This document shows, piece by piece, positions 54,493 through 64,000 of a stretch of DNA of 64,000 nucleotides (the first letter of the stretch is position 1; each line of letters starts with the position of its first letter). The notes under the pieces were generated by a model that made no database searches, was not told the DNA's origin, and saw nothing but the letters and a program-made list of their open reading frames with translations. The DNA lies in NCBI GenBank assembly GCA_021604005.1, contig BQIV01000021.1, positions 1 through 64,000 of the forward strand. The letters run 5' to 3'. The translations under genes and the position numbers were made by a program. The DNA comes from Nitrospirales bacterium. GTDB taxonomy: Bacteria > Nitrospirota > Nitrospiria > Nitrospirales > UBA8639.

Positions 54493-54993
54493 CTACGAAT
54501 CCGCAGAAACAGATCGCGACGTTTCGGTTTCATCAGATGCTCGTGTCTCATCACCGGACTCGCCAGACTCTGTATTCTCAGCATCGGCCTCCGGCATTTC
54601 CTCGAAGACTTCGTCTTCAGGATTGATATGCCACCTGATCAACATTTCATCCCACCAGACTTCATTGACGTCTTCGCCAGGATCGACGCCTAACAGTTTC
54701 ACATCCTCTGCAGAGAGGGCTTCGTCAATGACAGCAGGCTTGAAGCGAGCCCGATCAATGACTTCTTTCGTTGCAAACCCACCGACGATCCACGAGGGAG
54801 CATCAGCCCGACGTGACTTGTAGGCCTGAAGACCAAGCTTTAAATACAAGAACACTTTGCGTTGGACATCATCGTTCAGTCCACTGGGCGGGAGCGAAAG
54901 CATCTTTTCAATTTTCTTCCTCCACTCACGTTGATTGTACCTCGAGGTTATTAATTGAAGAGCTTTTTCACCATCTGTGGCATCTAACGGCAT
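54493..54993 (-). CDS. Conserved-looking protein with acidic C terminus
   Basis: A 166-residue soluble protein; AGGTAGGACG precedes the ATG. Residues 1-125 look like a compact helical domain (KALQLITSRYNQREWRKKIE; LKLGLQAYKSRRADAPSWIV; EVWWDEMLIRWHIN). The last 40 residues are almost only Glu, Asp, Ser, Thr and Ala, as a disordered acidic tail. No family recognised. It lies downstream of the pmbA/tldD genes in the same direction. Confidence 0.7.
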   Translation of the reverse strand: MPLDATDGEKALQLITSRYNQREWRKKIEKMLSLPPSGLNDDVQRKVFLYLKLGLQAYKSRRADAPSWIVGGFATKEVIDRARFKPAVIDEALSAEDVKLLGVDPGEDVNEVWWDEMLIRWHINPEDEVFEEMPEADAENTESGESGDETRASDETETSRSVSADS

Positions 54994-55065
54994 ATCGTCC
55001 TACCTTGTGGCTATGAAATGCCACGCATACATCTTTATTAATAGGGTACCATCCTGCAGGCTGCC

Positions 55066-56436
55066 TTAATTACCGGCAACCATCAATTCTCGAACTTTTA
55101 CGGTCGGGCTGGCAATACGGCCTCGAAACTCTAGATCATTGCCGACAATTTCAATATCGGAAAATATGTGCTTAAGATTGCCGGCAATGGTAATTTCCTC
55201 AACTGGATAGGCGAGTTCGCCGTTTTCAATCCAATACCCGGCTGCACCACGCGAATAATCTCCCGTCAGCATATTCACCCCGAATCCAATTAATTCCGTG
55301 ACATACAATCCCTGTTTCACCGAACCGATAATCTCAGCAGGAGAAGTCGTTCCTGGGTCTAAATATAAATTGGTTGGCCCCACGGAAGGATTATCTCCAA
55401 CCCCTCGCGATGCATTGCCGGTCGATTTCATTCCAAGCTTTCGCGCCGAATAGGTATCTAACAAATAACTGGTTAACAGGCCTTGCTCCACAACTGACGT
55501 TTTTCTGGTCGCCAATCCTTCGCCATCAAATGGACGGGATCCCAATCCTTCAGGCAGTCGTCCATCGTCGTAGACATTCACAAAGCCTGGCGCCAGCCGC
55601 TTGCCAAGATACCCCAATAGAAATGAGGCACCTTTATACAACGAGTACCCTGAAACGGCGGTAGCCAAATGCCCAAGTAAACTTTGCGCGGTTTCTTGAT
55701 CAAAGACAACTGGCACTTGCTGGGTAGAGACTTTTCTAGCGCCTAAGCGACGGAGGGTCCGGCGAGCCGCTTCTTTTCCGATGGCCTCCGGACTATCGAG
55801 TTGCTGATACTTTCGCTTTACGGAATACCACGCATCACGCTGCATGCCCCCATTGTGGCTGTCTCCGGCTATTGGCGACACTGAGAGCGAGTAGGTAGAG
55901 CTTTGATGACATCCCACAAACCCATGGTGATTCGCCAAGAGCACGGTCCCATGCGACACCGCGCAATCTGCACCTTCAGAGTTGGTAATTCGTGAGTCGG
56001 CCGACATGGCGGCTTCTTCCGTTCGGCGGGCTAAGTCTATTTCTTGATCTACGCTTAACGTCGTGGCATCGTAGACATTCAAGTCTGGAAAGTCCTGTGA
56101 CAGCAGATTGGCATCAGGGAGGCCGGACATCTCATCTTCCGCCACAGCCTTGGCTAAGGCACAGGTATCGGTAACCAACCGGGACAACGAGTCTCGAGAA
56201 AAATCAGACGTCGACGCCGACGCCGACCGCTTGCCGAAAAATACACGCAATCCAAGGCTTTTTTCACGTGCCTTGGACAAACGATCAACCTCCGCAAGCC
56301 TGACCTGGACGGAGACGGAATCGCCTTCTGCTACAAGGACATCCGCTTCGGTTGCTCCTAGTGATTTGGCACGATCCAGCATTTCTGTTGCGAGCGAGGC
56401 AAATTGCTGATGTTCAGGGACCAATGAAGTGCTCAT
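55066..56436 (-). CDS. pmbA: TldE/PmbA non-catalytic peptidase subunit
   Basis: A 456-residue protein of the TldD/PmbA (U62) family. It has VQVRLAEVDRLSKAREKSLGLRVFFGKRSASASTSDF near the N terminus and FDGEGLATRKTSVVEQGLLTSYLLDTYSARKLGMKSTG near the middle. It lacks the HExxxH motif present in TldD, as expected for the PmbA/TldE partner that forms a heterodimer with TldD. Together they degrade unfolded peptides, and in some bacteria mature microcins or act on gyrase-toxin systems. It follows tldD on the same strand after 67 bases. Confidence 0.93.
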   Translation of the reverse strand: MSTSLVPEHQQFASLATEMLDRAKSLGATEADVLVAEGDSVSVQVRLAEVDRLSKAREKSLGLRVFFGKRSASASTSDFSRDSLSRLVTDTCALAKAVAEDEMSGLPDANLLSQDFPDLNVYDATTLSVDQEIDLARRTEEAAMSADSRITNSEGADCAVSHGTVLLANHHGFVGCHQSSTYSLSVSPIAGDSHNGGMQRDAWYSVKRKYQQLDSPEAIGKEAARRTLRRLGARKVSTQQVPVVFDQETAQSLLGHLATAVSGYSLYKGASFLLGYLGKRLAPGFVNVYDDGRLPEGLGSRPFDGEGLATRKTSVVEQGLLTSYLLDTYSARKLGMKSTGNASRGVGDNPSVGPTNLYLDPGTTSPAEIIGSVKQGLYVTELIGFGVNMLTGDYSRGAAGYWIENGELAYPVEEITIAGNLKHIFSDIEIVGNDLEFRGRIASPTVKVRELMVAGN

Positions 56437-56503
56437 CTTAATTGTTCAGATGTGTCTGCTCTTGAGAAGAACCGGGCCTTGTTGTAGATGTTTACGTATC
56501 ATA

Positions 56504-57946
56504 TTATCCCTCAACACTGGTTCCTCCGACTGTAATTTCATCAATACGGAGAGTCGGTAGGCCAACGCCAACAGGCACCGACTGACCTTCCTTCCCACAG
56601 GTTCCAATGCCCGCATCGAGTTGAAGGTCATGCCCTACCATGGATACGTGTTTGAGAATGTCTGGCCCGCTCCCGATCAAAGTTGCTCCTTTGACTGGCT
56701 TGGTGACCTTTCCATCTTCAATGAGGTAGGCCTCGCTGGCTGAAAACACAAACTTTCCATTTGTAATATCAACCTGCCCCCCCCCAAACGACACGGCATA
56801 CAGTCCCTTCTTGACCGACCGGACAATATCTTCCGGGTCTGATTCTCCCGCCAACATAAAGGTATTGGTCATGCGAGGAAGGACGATACTTCGAAAATCT
56901 TCCCGTCTGCCATTTCCGGTGAGTGGAATTCCAAGAAGTTTGGCATTTAATCGATCGGTAATATACCCGCGGAGAATGCCCTTTTCAATAAGCATGGTTT
57001 GGGAAGTGGGCGTTCCTTCATCATCCATATTGAGTGATCCCCGACGAAACGGCAGGGTTCCGTCATCGACGATTGTACACACCTCGGATGCCACTCGTTG
57101 TCCGATCAAATCACTAAAGGCTGACGTCTTGCGGCGATTAAAATCCGCTTCCAAGCCATGCCCGATGGCTTCATGCAATAAAATGCCTGGCCACCCGTTT
57201 CCCAGAACGACAGGCATCACGCCTGCTGGTGCATCAACCGCCTGTAAATTCAGAATAGCTTGCCGGGCCGCTTCACGTGCAAAGTGACGGACACGGTCCG
57301 CTTCATAGTAATACGAAAACGCCACGCGACCGCCTCCACCGAATGATCCCACTTGATGATTACTTCCCTCTTCGGCAATACACGTCACTTGAAGGCGGGA
57401 CAACGGCTGGATGTCTCCCACAAGCTGCCCCTCAGAATTGGCGACCATCACCACCTTCTGTTCAGTGGTAAACGAAGCCATCACCTTGGCAATTCTGGAG
57501 TCATATTTCCGAGCGGTTGCATCAATGAGATTTAATAACTGCACACGTTCTTCGGTTGCGATGTCACTCACCGGCTGTTCCAGAGGGTACAGATTCTGGG
57601 GTGGATTTGAACGATGCGTCACAGCAATAGGCGTCTCACCTTGGGGAGAGTTGGCTATATACCTGGCCGTATCGGCTGCGATTTCTAAGTCTTTTTGAGA
57701 GAGGTCGTCCGAATAGGCAAACCCGGTCTTCTCTCCAGCCGTAGCTCGAACGCCAGCTCCCTGGCCAATATGCTTGACGGCCCGTTTGACAATCCCTTCC
57801 TCCATAGAGACCGACTCGGAAATATTCGACTCAAAATAGATATCTGCATAATCAACATCACGGGCTTTGACCCGGCTCAACGCCTTGAGCACATCGTGTT
57901 CCTCTAATGCAAAATGGTGCAGTCCTGGTGTTGTGACATCAGCCAT
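56504..57946 (-). CDS. tldD: TldD metallopeptidase subunit
   Basis: A 480-residue catalytic subunit. The zinc site HEAIGH occurs in NGWPGILLHEAIGHGLEADF, followed by RRKTSAFSDLIGQRVASEVCTIVDDGTLPFRRGSLNMDDEGTPTSQTMLIEKGILRGYITDRLNAKLLG and a C-terminal third ligand region. The N terminus reads KARDVDYADIYFESNISESVSMEEGIVKRAV. AAGGATAGACC precedes the ATG. First gene of the tldD-pmbA pair. Confidence 0.95.
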   Translation of the reverse strand: MADVTTPGLHHFALEEHDVLKALSRVKARDVDYADIYFESNISESVSMEEGIVKRAVKHIGQGAGVRATAGEKTGFAYSDDLSQKDLEIAADTARYIANSPQGETPIAVTHRSNPPQNLYPLEQPVSDIATEERVQLLNLIDATARKYDSRIAKVMASFTTEQKVVMVANSEGQLVGDIQPLSRLQVTCIAEEGSNHQVGSFGGGGRVAFSYYYEADRVRHFAREAARQAILNLQAVDAPAGVMPVVLGNGWPGILLHEAIGHGLEADFNRRKTSAFSDLIGQRVASEVCTIVDDGTLPFRRGSLNMDDEGTPTSQTMLIEKGILRGYITDRLNAKLLGIPLTGNGRREDFRSIVLPRMTNTFMLAGESDPEDIVRSVKKGLYAVSFGGGQVDITNGKFVFSASEAYLIEDGKVTKPVKGATLIGSGPDILKHVSMVGHDLQLDAGIGTCGKEGQSVPVGVGLPTLRIDEITVGGTSVEG

Positions 57947-58198
57947 GGTCTATCCTTGTTTCAATTTCATAGAGTGGCGATAAGCAGGGGGAGTATAGCC
58001 CATCCGCTTTTAATGGTGCAATTTTGCTATGAATATCTACGGCATGCCTAAGGAAACGAAGAAAAATGACGCAGCTATCCTTCAATCAATTCTTATTCGT
58101 TTGACAAACACCCCATTCCTCAGTAGACTTGAATTTGTCGAGTTCTTCTAAACTTTCCCAGTAGCATTCTCCTAATTCCTGACCCGCTTAGCTAATTC

Positions 58199-58996
58199 AT
58201 GAGCAACTCACAAGTTGTGTCCCTTGGTCAAATCGCTGAAGCTGAATTGTTAGCGCAAGTAGATTCAGAGCTCCTGCCTCGCCATGTGGCGATTATTATG
58301 GATGGGAATGGCCGATGGGCCGCGCTCCGTGGACTCCCACGCATTGAAGGGCACCGCCAAGGCTTGACTGCGCTCCGTGATGTGCTTGACTTATGCCATG
58401 AAGTCGGCATTCCGCATGTCACCATTTATGCCTTTTCGCATGAAAACTGGAATCGCCCGGCAGCTGAAGTCTCCATGCTTATGAGGCTGCTTGATGACTA
58501 TTTAAAACACGAGCGACAATTATTTATGGAACGCCGCGTGCGGTTTTTTCCAATTGGACGATTAGAGAAACTTCCTCATACGGTACGAACCTTAGTTCAG
58601 GAAGTTGCCGACGAAACACAACATTTTACGGATCGGGTACTCACGGTTGCGCTTAGTTATGGAGGCCGGGCGGAAATCATCGATGCCGTGAAACATCTTG
58701 TCAAAGATGTCCAAGTGGGAGCCGTAGGCGAGGAGCAAATCGACGAAGGCCTCTTTGAAGGATACCTTGCCACACACGGCCTGCCCGATCCGGACCTCTT
58801 GATTCGAACCAGCGGGGAAACACGCATCAGTAATTTCCTGCCTTGGCAAATCGCCTACACGGAACTGTATTTCACGAAAACGCTCTGGCCTGACTTTCGT
58901 CGTCAGGAAACCCTCGCCGCGCTTCTCGACTATCAAAGTCGCGAGCGACGCTTTGGACGCGTCTCACATACCGTGTCCCCTCAGAATGGGCTGTGA
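58199..58996 (+). CDS. uppS: Undecaprenyl (isoprenyl) diphosphate synthase
   Basis: A 265-residue cis-prenyltransferase. Diagnostic blocks are HVAIIMDGNGRWAALRGLPRIEGHRQG (catalytic Asp in MDGNGRW), VTIYAFSHENWNRPAAEV, VALSYGGRAEIIDAV, and PDPDLLIRTSGETRISNFLPWQIAYTELYF. It makes the C55 carrier lipid for peptidoglycan. It is first in the uppS-cdsA-dxr-rseP run, and its stop overlaps the cdsA start by 4 bases. Confidence 0.96.
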   Translation: MSNSQVVSLGQIAEAELLAQVDSELLPRHVAIIMDGNGRWAALRGLPRIEGHRQGLTALRDVLDLCHEVGIPHVTIYAFSHENWNRPAAEVSMLMRLLDDYLKHERQLFMERRVRFFPIGRLEKLPHTVRTLVQEVADETQHFTDRVLTVALSYGGRAEIIDAVKHLVKDVQVGAVGEEQIDEGLFEGYLATHGLPDPDLLIRTSGETRISNFLPWQIAYTELYFTKTLWPDFRRQETLAALLDYQSRERRFGRVSHTVSPQNGL

Positions 58997-59889
58997 AGAA
59001 CGACCCCAGAGATTCTAGCCTCTCCTCACAACCGGGGAGTCCGGAAGCCCATTCAACACCCCATCGCTTCACCTTACAACGGGTCTATCCAGCACTGATC
59101 TTCGCCCCGCTCTTTTATGTCTTCATACGATATTTTCCGCCGCTTGCCTTTTGGGGCCTGATTGTCCTTGTGGCCGGATTAGCCTTTTGGGAATTCACAA
59201 AAGTCACGCTTTCTCCCCCACCGACATCGCGAGTCTCAGCCATCTGCATTGGATCGATCGGCATCCTGTTAGCGGTGATACAATGGACGACGTCTCTTGA
59301 CCCCATCATGGTCGCTACCGTCGTCGTTGTCGCACTCCTCATGGCCTTCATGCTGGCCCCTCAACAATTCCGGCAACGTCTCCCGCGACCGGCGGCCATC
59401 GTGTTCGGCATTGGATATATCGGACTCTGCCTCGGACACCTCCTGCTCATCCGTAAGCTTCCATCGGGGGACCTCCTGATATTTTTTGTGATCGTGGTGA
59501 CATGGGCAGCCGACACCGGTGGGTATTATATTGGCGCTTCAATGGGCAAACGACCAATCGCACCCCGGTTAAGCCCAAAGAAAACCGTTGAAGGTTTTCT
59601 TGCCGGCATTATCTTTTCAGTCATTCTTGCGATCGTAAGCCACGTATGGTTTCTTCCGTCCCTTCCATTATTTGATTGCCTCATCATTGGCATTTTGCTT
59701 GCCTGTGTGGGATTATTAGGAGATCTTGCTGAGTCGGCCTTTAAGCGAAGTGCCGGAGTGAAAGACTCCGGCTCATTGATTCCTGGACATGGAGGTATCC
59801 TTGATCGAATCGACAGCCTACTGTTAACGGCTCCGGCATTCTATTACTATATCCTGCTTAGTCAGAACCCGGCCCATTATTATGTCTAG
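58993..59889 (+). CDS. cdsA: Phosphatidate cytidylyltransferase
   Basis: A 298-residue integral membrane enzyme with about eight helices. The family signature near the C terminus is clear: LGDLAESAFKRSAGVKDSGSLIPGHGGILDRIDSLL. It makes CDP-diacylglycerol from phosphatidate and CTP. The N-terminal 30 residues are hydrophilic. The start overlaps uppS, and dxr follows after 12 bases. Confidence 0.95.
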   Translation: MKNDPRDSSLSSQPGSPEAHSTPHRFTLQRVYPALIFAPLFYVFIRYFPPLAFWGLIVLVAGLAFWEFTKVTLSPPPTSRVSAICIGSIGILLAVIQWTTSLDPIMVATVVVVALLMAFMLAPQQFRQRLPRPAAIVFGIGYIGLCLGHLLLIRKLPSGDLLIFFVIVVTWAADTGGYYIGASMGKRPIAPRLSPKKTVEGFLAGIIFSVILAIVSHVWFLPSLPLFDCLIIGILLACVGLLGDLAESAFKRSAGVKDSGSLIPGHGGILDRIDSLLLTAPAFYYYILLSQNPAHYYV

Positions 59890-59901
59890 AAGGATTTCTT
59901 C

Positions 59902-61062
59902 ATGAAGAACATTGTCATTCTTGGCTCAACCGGTTCAATCGGAGCCAGTACACTGGATATCGTATCGAGGTTTCCCGATCAATTTTCCATTGTGGGTCTA
60001 ACGGCCGGTCACAACGACCAGAAACTCGAAGAGCAAATTCGAACCTTTCAACCACAGGTTGTTGCGCTTTCCTCTCACACAGCCGCCGACGCCTTACGCG
60101 CTCGACTTAATGGCCATCCCGTTGAAGTCTTGAGTGGAGAAGCAGGACTGTGTGCGGTTGCACAACAGACGGAATGCGATGTCGTGATTTCCGCCATCGT
60201 AGGGGGAGCCGGACTCACCCCCACCATCGCGGCCATTCGTGCAGGCCGGCAGGTTGCTCTCGCGAATAAAGAGCCCATGGTCATGGCGGGGCATCTCATG
60301 CAAGACGAAGCGCAGAAACAGGGGACTAGGATTTTCCCCATCGATAGCGAACATAGCGCCGTGTTCCAATCACTCGAAGGACACCGCCGGGAAGATGTTC
60401 GCCGTATTGTACTCACCGCTTCCGGAGGACCGTTTTGGGACTGGCCACTTGATAAAATAAAGAATGTCACCATAGAACAGGCCTTAAAACATCCAAACTG
60501 GGACATGGGGGCGAAAATTACCATCGATTCAGCCACATTAATGAATAAAGGCTTGGAAGTGATTGAAGCCCGCTGGCTATTCGATATCCCCCCCGCTCAA
60601 ATAAATATTGTGATTCACCGAGAAAGTATTATTCATTCTTTGGTAGAATATCGTGATGGCTCTGTCATGGCTCAGCTTGGCCTACCTGATATGCGAACAC
60701 CCATTTCTTACGCACTCAGCTATCCGAACCGGATCCCCCTAGATCCTCCACTTCTCGACCTAGGCACGATCGGCCAATTACACTTTGCCCCACCGGATTT
60801 CAAAAAATTTCCATGTGCACAATTAGCCTATGATGCACTGGCCGAAGGCGGAGGGCTTCCAGCAACCTTGAATGCCGCGAATGAAGTGGCCGTTCAAGCA
60901 TTCTTGAACAAGACCATTTCGTTCTTAGATATCCCCAAAATCATTGAAGACACCATGCTGGCCTACACACCTCAAGCCTTACATTCAGTGGAGGATGCCT
61001 TAGAAGCCGATCGCTGGGCACGGGAAAAGGCCTCGATGCTCAAAAACGTGGCAGTCAAATAG
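59902..61062 (+). CDS. dxr: 1-deoxy-D-xylulose 5-phosphate reductoisomerase
   Basis: A 386-residue MEP-pathway enzyme. It has an NADPH-binding start NIVILGSTGSIGASTLDIV, ALANKEPMVMAGHLM, the metal/substrate block PIDSEHSAVFQSL, LTASGGPFWDW, HPNWDMGAKITIDSATLMNKGLEVIEARWLF, and HRESIIHSLVEY. It supplies isoprenoid precursors used by the uppS and hpn products. Placed between cdsA and rseP as in many bacteria. Confidence 0.97.
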   Translation: MKNIVILGSTGSIGASTLDIVSRFPDQFSIVGLTAGHNDQKLEEQIRTFQPQVVALSSHTAADALRARLNGHPVEVLSGEAGLCAVAQQTECDVVISAIVGGAGLTPTIAAIRAGRQVALANKEPMVMAGHLMQDEAQKQGTRIFPIDSEHSAVFQSLEGHRREDVRRIVLTASGGPFWDWPLDKIKNVTIEQALKHPNWDMGAKITIDSATLMNKGLEVIEARWLFDIPPAQINIVIHRESIIHSLVEYRDGSVMAQLGLPDMRTPISYALSYPNRIPLDPPLLDLGTIGQLHFAPPDFKKFPCAQLAYDALAEGGGLPATLNAANEVAVQAFLNKTISFLDIPKIIEDTMLAYTPQALHSVEDALEADRWAREKASMLKNVAVK

Positions 61063-61071
61063 GTTGATACA

Positions 61072-62472
61072 ATGACGCTCTCTCCTTTCATGTTCATGGC
61101 ACTATCCCCTGACGCTATTTTTGTCTTTGCCCAAAAAATATGGTGGTTTCTCATTGTTCTGGGCGTATTAGTCGCGTTCCATGAATATGGACATTTTTTA
61201 GCTGCACGCTGGGTTGGCGTCAAAGTCTTAAAATTTTCTATCGGGTTTGGACCAAAAATTTTCAGCCGGACCGTCGGCGGTACCGAATACCTGATTTCGG
61301 CCGTTCCCCTCGGTGGATATGTGAAGATGTTCGGCGAAGACGACACTGAGGTCGTCATCCCTGAAGAACGAGGACGATCCTTCACCCATCAATCGTTGCC
61401 CAATAAAACACTCATCGTCGCGGCAGGTCCTGGATTCAATTTCCTGTTGACCTATCTGATTTTCTCTGGACTTCTGGCTAGTGGTTCTCCGCTCTTTGTA
61501 CCCACATTCCAAGACCTGACACCGCAAATCCAAGCGATTATTCCCGACTCCCCTGCCGAACAGGTCGGCTTACATGTCGGGGATCGCATCCTTCGCGCCG
61601 ATGACACAGAAATTACCACCTACGGGGAATTAGCCGAGTCCATTGAACAGAGTCACGGACGATCGATGACCATCGATGTGCTCCGAAATGATGCTGTGAA
61701 AACCTTTGTCATCACGCCATCATCGAAACCCAACCCGAATCAACCCGATGAACTCGTCTATGGATTGGGCATTGAAGCGATCCCCCCCCTGGTCGGCGAT
61801 GTTGTGCCCAACACCCCGGCGATGGAAGCCGGCCTACTTGCAGGTGATCGAATCCTTGCAATCAACGACCAGTCGATTCACACCTGGAGACAAATGACCG
61901 ACATTGTGCGGAGTCACCCGGACCAGCCCATTGTGATGATCGTGTTACGTGGTGAGCACACACATGCGCTTAATGTCACGCCTGCCGCTGAAAATTTCAC
62001 GACTGAAGACGGCGAAACGCAAGTGATCGGGAAAATAGGCATTCGAGTGCAGGGACGATCGATGTTCACGACCGATTCGGCCCTGACAGCACCATTGGAC
62101 GGGCTTATCGCCACCTGGAAATGGTCGGAACTGACTGTTGTGGGGGTCTACAAACTCTTGACCGGAGAAATTTCAACGAAAAACATCGGCGGACCCGTTA
62201 TGATCGCCAGTGTCTCGGGCGAACATGCCGAACAAGGTCTTTCGAGTTTAATTTTTCTCATTGCCATTTTGAGTATTAATTTAGGCATTCTCAATTTACT
62301 CCCCATTCCTATTTTAGACGGCGGCCATTTGTTCTTCTTTGCCTGCGAAGCCATCCTTGGTCGTCCACTTGGAGAACGGTCTCGTGAGATTGCCCAACAA
62401 GTTGGCATGGTCTTACTGCTTTGCATTATGGTCTATGCCACGTGGAACGACGTATCACGTCTTCTGCAGTAG
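61072..62472 (+). CDS. rseP: Site-2 intramembrane protease RseP
   Basis: A 466-residue S2P metalloprotease. The zinc motif HEYGH is at residues 37-41 in the first membrane helix. Two PDZ domains follow: IQAIIPDSPAEQVGLHVGDRILRADD, and VGDVVPNTPAMEAGLLAGDRILAIND. The second zinc ligand region is NLLPIPILDGGHLFFFACEAI (LDG motif). It cleaves membrane-bound anti-sigma factors and signal peptides. It starts 9 bases after dxr. Confidence 0.96.
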   Translation: MTLSPFMFMALSPDAIFVFAQKIWWFLIVLGVLVAFHEYGHFLAARWVGVKVLKFSIGFGPKIFSRTVGGTEYLISAVPLGGYVKMFGEDDTEVVIPEERGRSFTHQSLPNKTLIVAAGPGFNFLLTYLIFSGLLASGSPLFVPTFQDLTPQIQAIIPDSPAEQVGLHVGDRILRADDTEITTYGELAESIEQSHGRSMTIDVLRNDAVKTFVITPSSKPNPNQPDELVYGLGIEAIPPLVGDVVPNTPAMEAGLLAGDRILAINDQSIHTWRQMTDIVRSHPDQPIVMIVLRGEHTHALNVTPAAENFTTEDGETQVIGKIGIRVQGRSMFTTDSALTAPLDGLIATWKWSELTVVGVYKLLTGEISTKNIGGPVMIASVSGEHAEQGLSSLIFLIAILSINLGILNLLPIPILDGGHLFFFACEAILGRPLGERSREIAQQVGMVLLLCIMVYATWNDVSRLLQ

Positions 62473-62561
62473 AAATGCTAGTCCATGGTTGTCTGTCCTC
62501 TTGACTACACTCTCCCCACTCGTTTAAGACCAGGGCTTCACGTTTTCACGTTCTGATACCT

Positions 62562-64000
62562 ATGCGTACCACACACATGTTCATCCCCACCTTGCGGGAA
62601 GACCCCGGTGAGGCAGAAGTGATCAGCCATCGGCTCATGCTCCGGTCCGGCATGATTCGAAAGGTTGCCGCAGGAATTTACTCATACCTTCCTCTCGGCC
62701 TACGTGTTATCCGGAAAGTCGAACAAATCATTCGGGAAGAGATGAACCGCATCGGGGCTCAAGAAGTTCTTCTCCCCGTTCTCTCTCCGGCAGAACTCTG
62801 GCAAGAAACTGAACGGTGGGATTTTTACGGAAAGGAACTGATCCGTTGCCAGGATCGTCATGATCGCGACTTCTGCTTGGGACCGACCCACGAAGAAGTG
62901 GTCACCGACCTCTTCCGACGCGAAGTCCGGTCCTATCGGCAATTGCCGGTCACGCTCTATCAGATTCAAACGAAATTCCGTGATGAAATTCGCCCTCGAT
63001 TCGGACTAATGCGCGGGCGTGAGTTCATTATGAAAGACGCCTACAGTTTCGACCAAAACGAAGGAGAGGCTCAAAAGAACTATCAAGCGATGTATGAGGC
63101 CTATCATCGTATTTTCACGCGCACGGGGCTTCAGTTTCGCGCTGTAGAAGCCGACACGGGCCTTATTGGCGGAACCTCATCTCATGAATTTATGGTGCTC
63201 GCCAACACAGGTGAAGAACTCATCGTGTTTGATCCGGAAAGTTCTTACGCGGCCAATGTCGAACGGGCAGAAGTCGTTCCCGTTGAGCGTTCCCAATCCA
63301 TTACATCTCCACAACCGCTCAAAAAAGTCAGCACGCCACAGGCCAAGACCGTCACGGAAGTCTGCCAACTACTCAACACGACACCAGACCGCCTTGTGAA
63401 AACATTACTTTACACGACACCGGACAATTCACCGATTGCCGTCTTAATTCGTGGAGACCATCAAGCCAATGAAATAAAAATTCAACGTCATCTTGGTATT
63501 CACGACCTAACACTCGCCGACTCTGAATGTGTGCGTACCCTCACGAATGCTCCCACAGGATTTGCCGGACCCATCGGACTTCACGGCCTGACCATTCTGG
63601 CTGATCATGCGGTCGGCACGCTCAGTAACTTTATCGTTGGAGCCAATGAAGCAGACATGCATTACATCAATGCCAATGCTGGGCGCGACTTTACCATCGA
63701 CGTCACCGGCGACTTTCGACAGGCTCAAGCAGGCGATTCCTCACCCCAGAGCCAAGCAAAGCTTGAGACGGCACGAGGCATCGAAGTCGGACACGTATTC
63801 ATGCTCGGCACCAAATATAGTGAAAAAATGGGAGCGACGTATTTAGACTCGCAAGGAGCCGAGCACAACGCCGTCATGGGCTGCTATGGCATTGGCGTCG
63901 GCAGAACCGTCGCAGCGGCCATTGAGCAAAATCACGATGACCGTGGCATCATGTGGCCGATTCCCATCGCGCCATTTCACGTCCATTTACTTCCAGTGAC
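62562..64000 (+). CDS. proS: Prolyl-tRNA synthetase (partial, cut by window end)
   Basis: At least 479 codons from the ATG at 62562; no stop before the window edge. Bacterial-type ProRS landmarks are MFIPTLREDPGEAEVISHRLMLRSGMIRKVAAGIYSYLPLG, the class II motif 2 region LCLGPTHEEVVTDLFRREVRSYRQLP, RDEIRPRFGLMRGREFIMKDAYSFD, and an editing (INS/YbaK-like) insertion with RGDHQANEIKIQ and GFAGPIGL. The later part reads GHVFMLGTKYSEKMGATYLD and VMGCYGIGVGRTVAA. It follows rseP after about 90 bases. Confidence 0.96.
   Translation, partial: MRTTHMFIPTLREDPGEAEVISHRLMLRSGMIRKVAAGIYSYLPLGLRVIRKVEQIIREEMNRIGAQEVLLPVLSPAELWQETERWDFYGKELIRCQDRHDRDFCLGPTHEEVVTDLFRREVRSYRQLPVTLYQIQTKFRDEIRPRFGLMRGREFIMKDAYSFDQNEGEAQKNYQAMYEAYHRIFTRTGLQFRAVEADTGLIGGTSSHEFMVLANTGEELIVFDPESSYAANVERAEVVPVERSQSITSPQPLKKVSTPQAKTVTEVCQLLNTTPDRLVKTLLYTTPDNSPIAVLIRGDHQANEIKIQRHLGIHDLTLADSECVRTLTNAPTGFAGPIGLHGLTILADHAVGTLSNFIVGANEADMHYINANAGRDFTIDVTGDFRQAQAGDSSPQSQAKLETARGIEVGHVFMLGTKYSEKMGATYLDSQGAEHNAVMGCYGIGVGRTVAAAIEQNHDDRGIMWPIPIAPFHVHLLPV

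Noticed and set aside
54235-54823. Plus-strand frames of 120-152 codons
   Set aside because: They overlap the minus-strand gene at 54493-54993, which has a better start and composition.

Overview
The window is bacterial chromosome with near-balanced base composition and densely packed genes on both strands. It carries no rRNA, CRISPR array, intact transposase or convincing tRNA. The gene set suggests the Nitrospirota, most likely a Nitrospira-like nitrite oxidiser. Pointers are a cytochrome P460, a PEP-CTERM/spondin protein, the hopanoid/squalene genes hpnD-hpnE, separate glyQ and glyS, and the lipid/envelope run uppS-cdsA-dxr-rseP-proS. This assignment is inference from gene content only; no marker gene settles it.

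Layout. The left end (1-5.4 kb) is accessory: a haem-binding lipoprotein, two decayed genes (a frameshifted 75-codon gene and a Na/Pi symporter remnant), small exported and coiled-coil proteins, and long non-coding stretches. From 5.4 to 9.3 kb come a SelO-family pseudokinase, a DUF1801 protein, a VOC protein and a small exported protein. From 9.7 to 14.4 kb a three-gene operon encodes a tripartite exporter (HlyD adaptor, TolC-type channel, ABC membrane protein) whose ATPase domain has lost its Walker A, signature and Walker B glutamate residues. Next to it is a broken NhaR-like LysR gene.

From 15 to 27.6 kb lie stress and regulatory genes: a YHS / cytochrome P460 / SnoaL-like cluster divergent from a TetR gene with a perfect 16-bp palindrome between them; parvulin; ribosomal-oxygenase RoxA; ElaA acetyltransferase; a STAS protein; a DUF2442-DUF4160 pair; a PHP-like protein; fatty-acid desaturase; an RRM RNA-binding protein; and a second TetR whose likely operator is repeated in front of the neighbouring thioredoxin gene.

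From 27.9 to 36 kb are a DapF homologue lacking both catalytic cysteines, a PEP-CTERM spondin protein, a BON-LysM protein, a DUF4143 ATPase flanked by short inverted repeats, an M48 protease, a secreted esterase and a glycosyltransferase. From 36 to 64 kb the content is mostly housekeeping: ribD, ppdK, glyQ-glyS, a FolB-methyltransferase fusion, a PHP phosphoesterase, YjbQ, hpnD-hpnE, a family 4 uracil-DNA glycosylase, plsC, the TldD/PmbA peptidase pair, then uppS-cdsA-dxr-rseP and a proS gene cut by the window end.

The most unusual items are the apparently ATPase-dead exporter, the cysteine-less DapF, the FolB-methyltransferase fusion, the histone-like basic tails on PpdK and GlyS, and the two TetR circuits with visible palindromic operators. 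Several small gene remnants (Na/Pi symporter, NhaR, sigma-54 regulator tail, DUF937) show active gene decay in the accessory parts.
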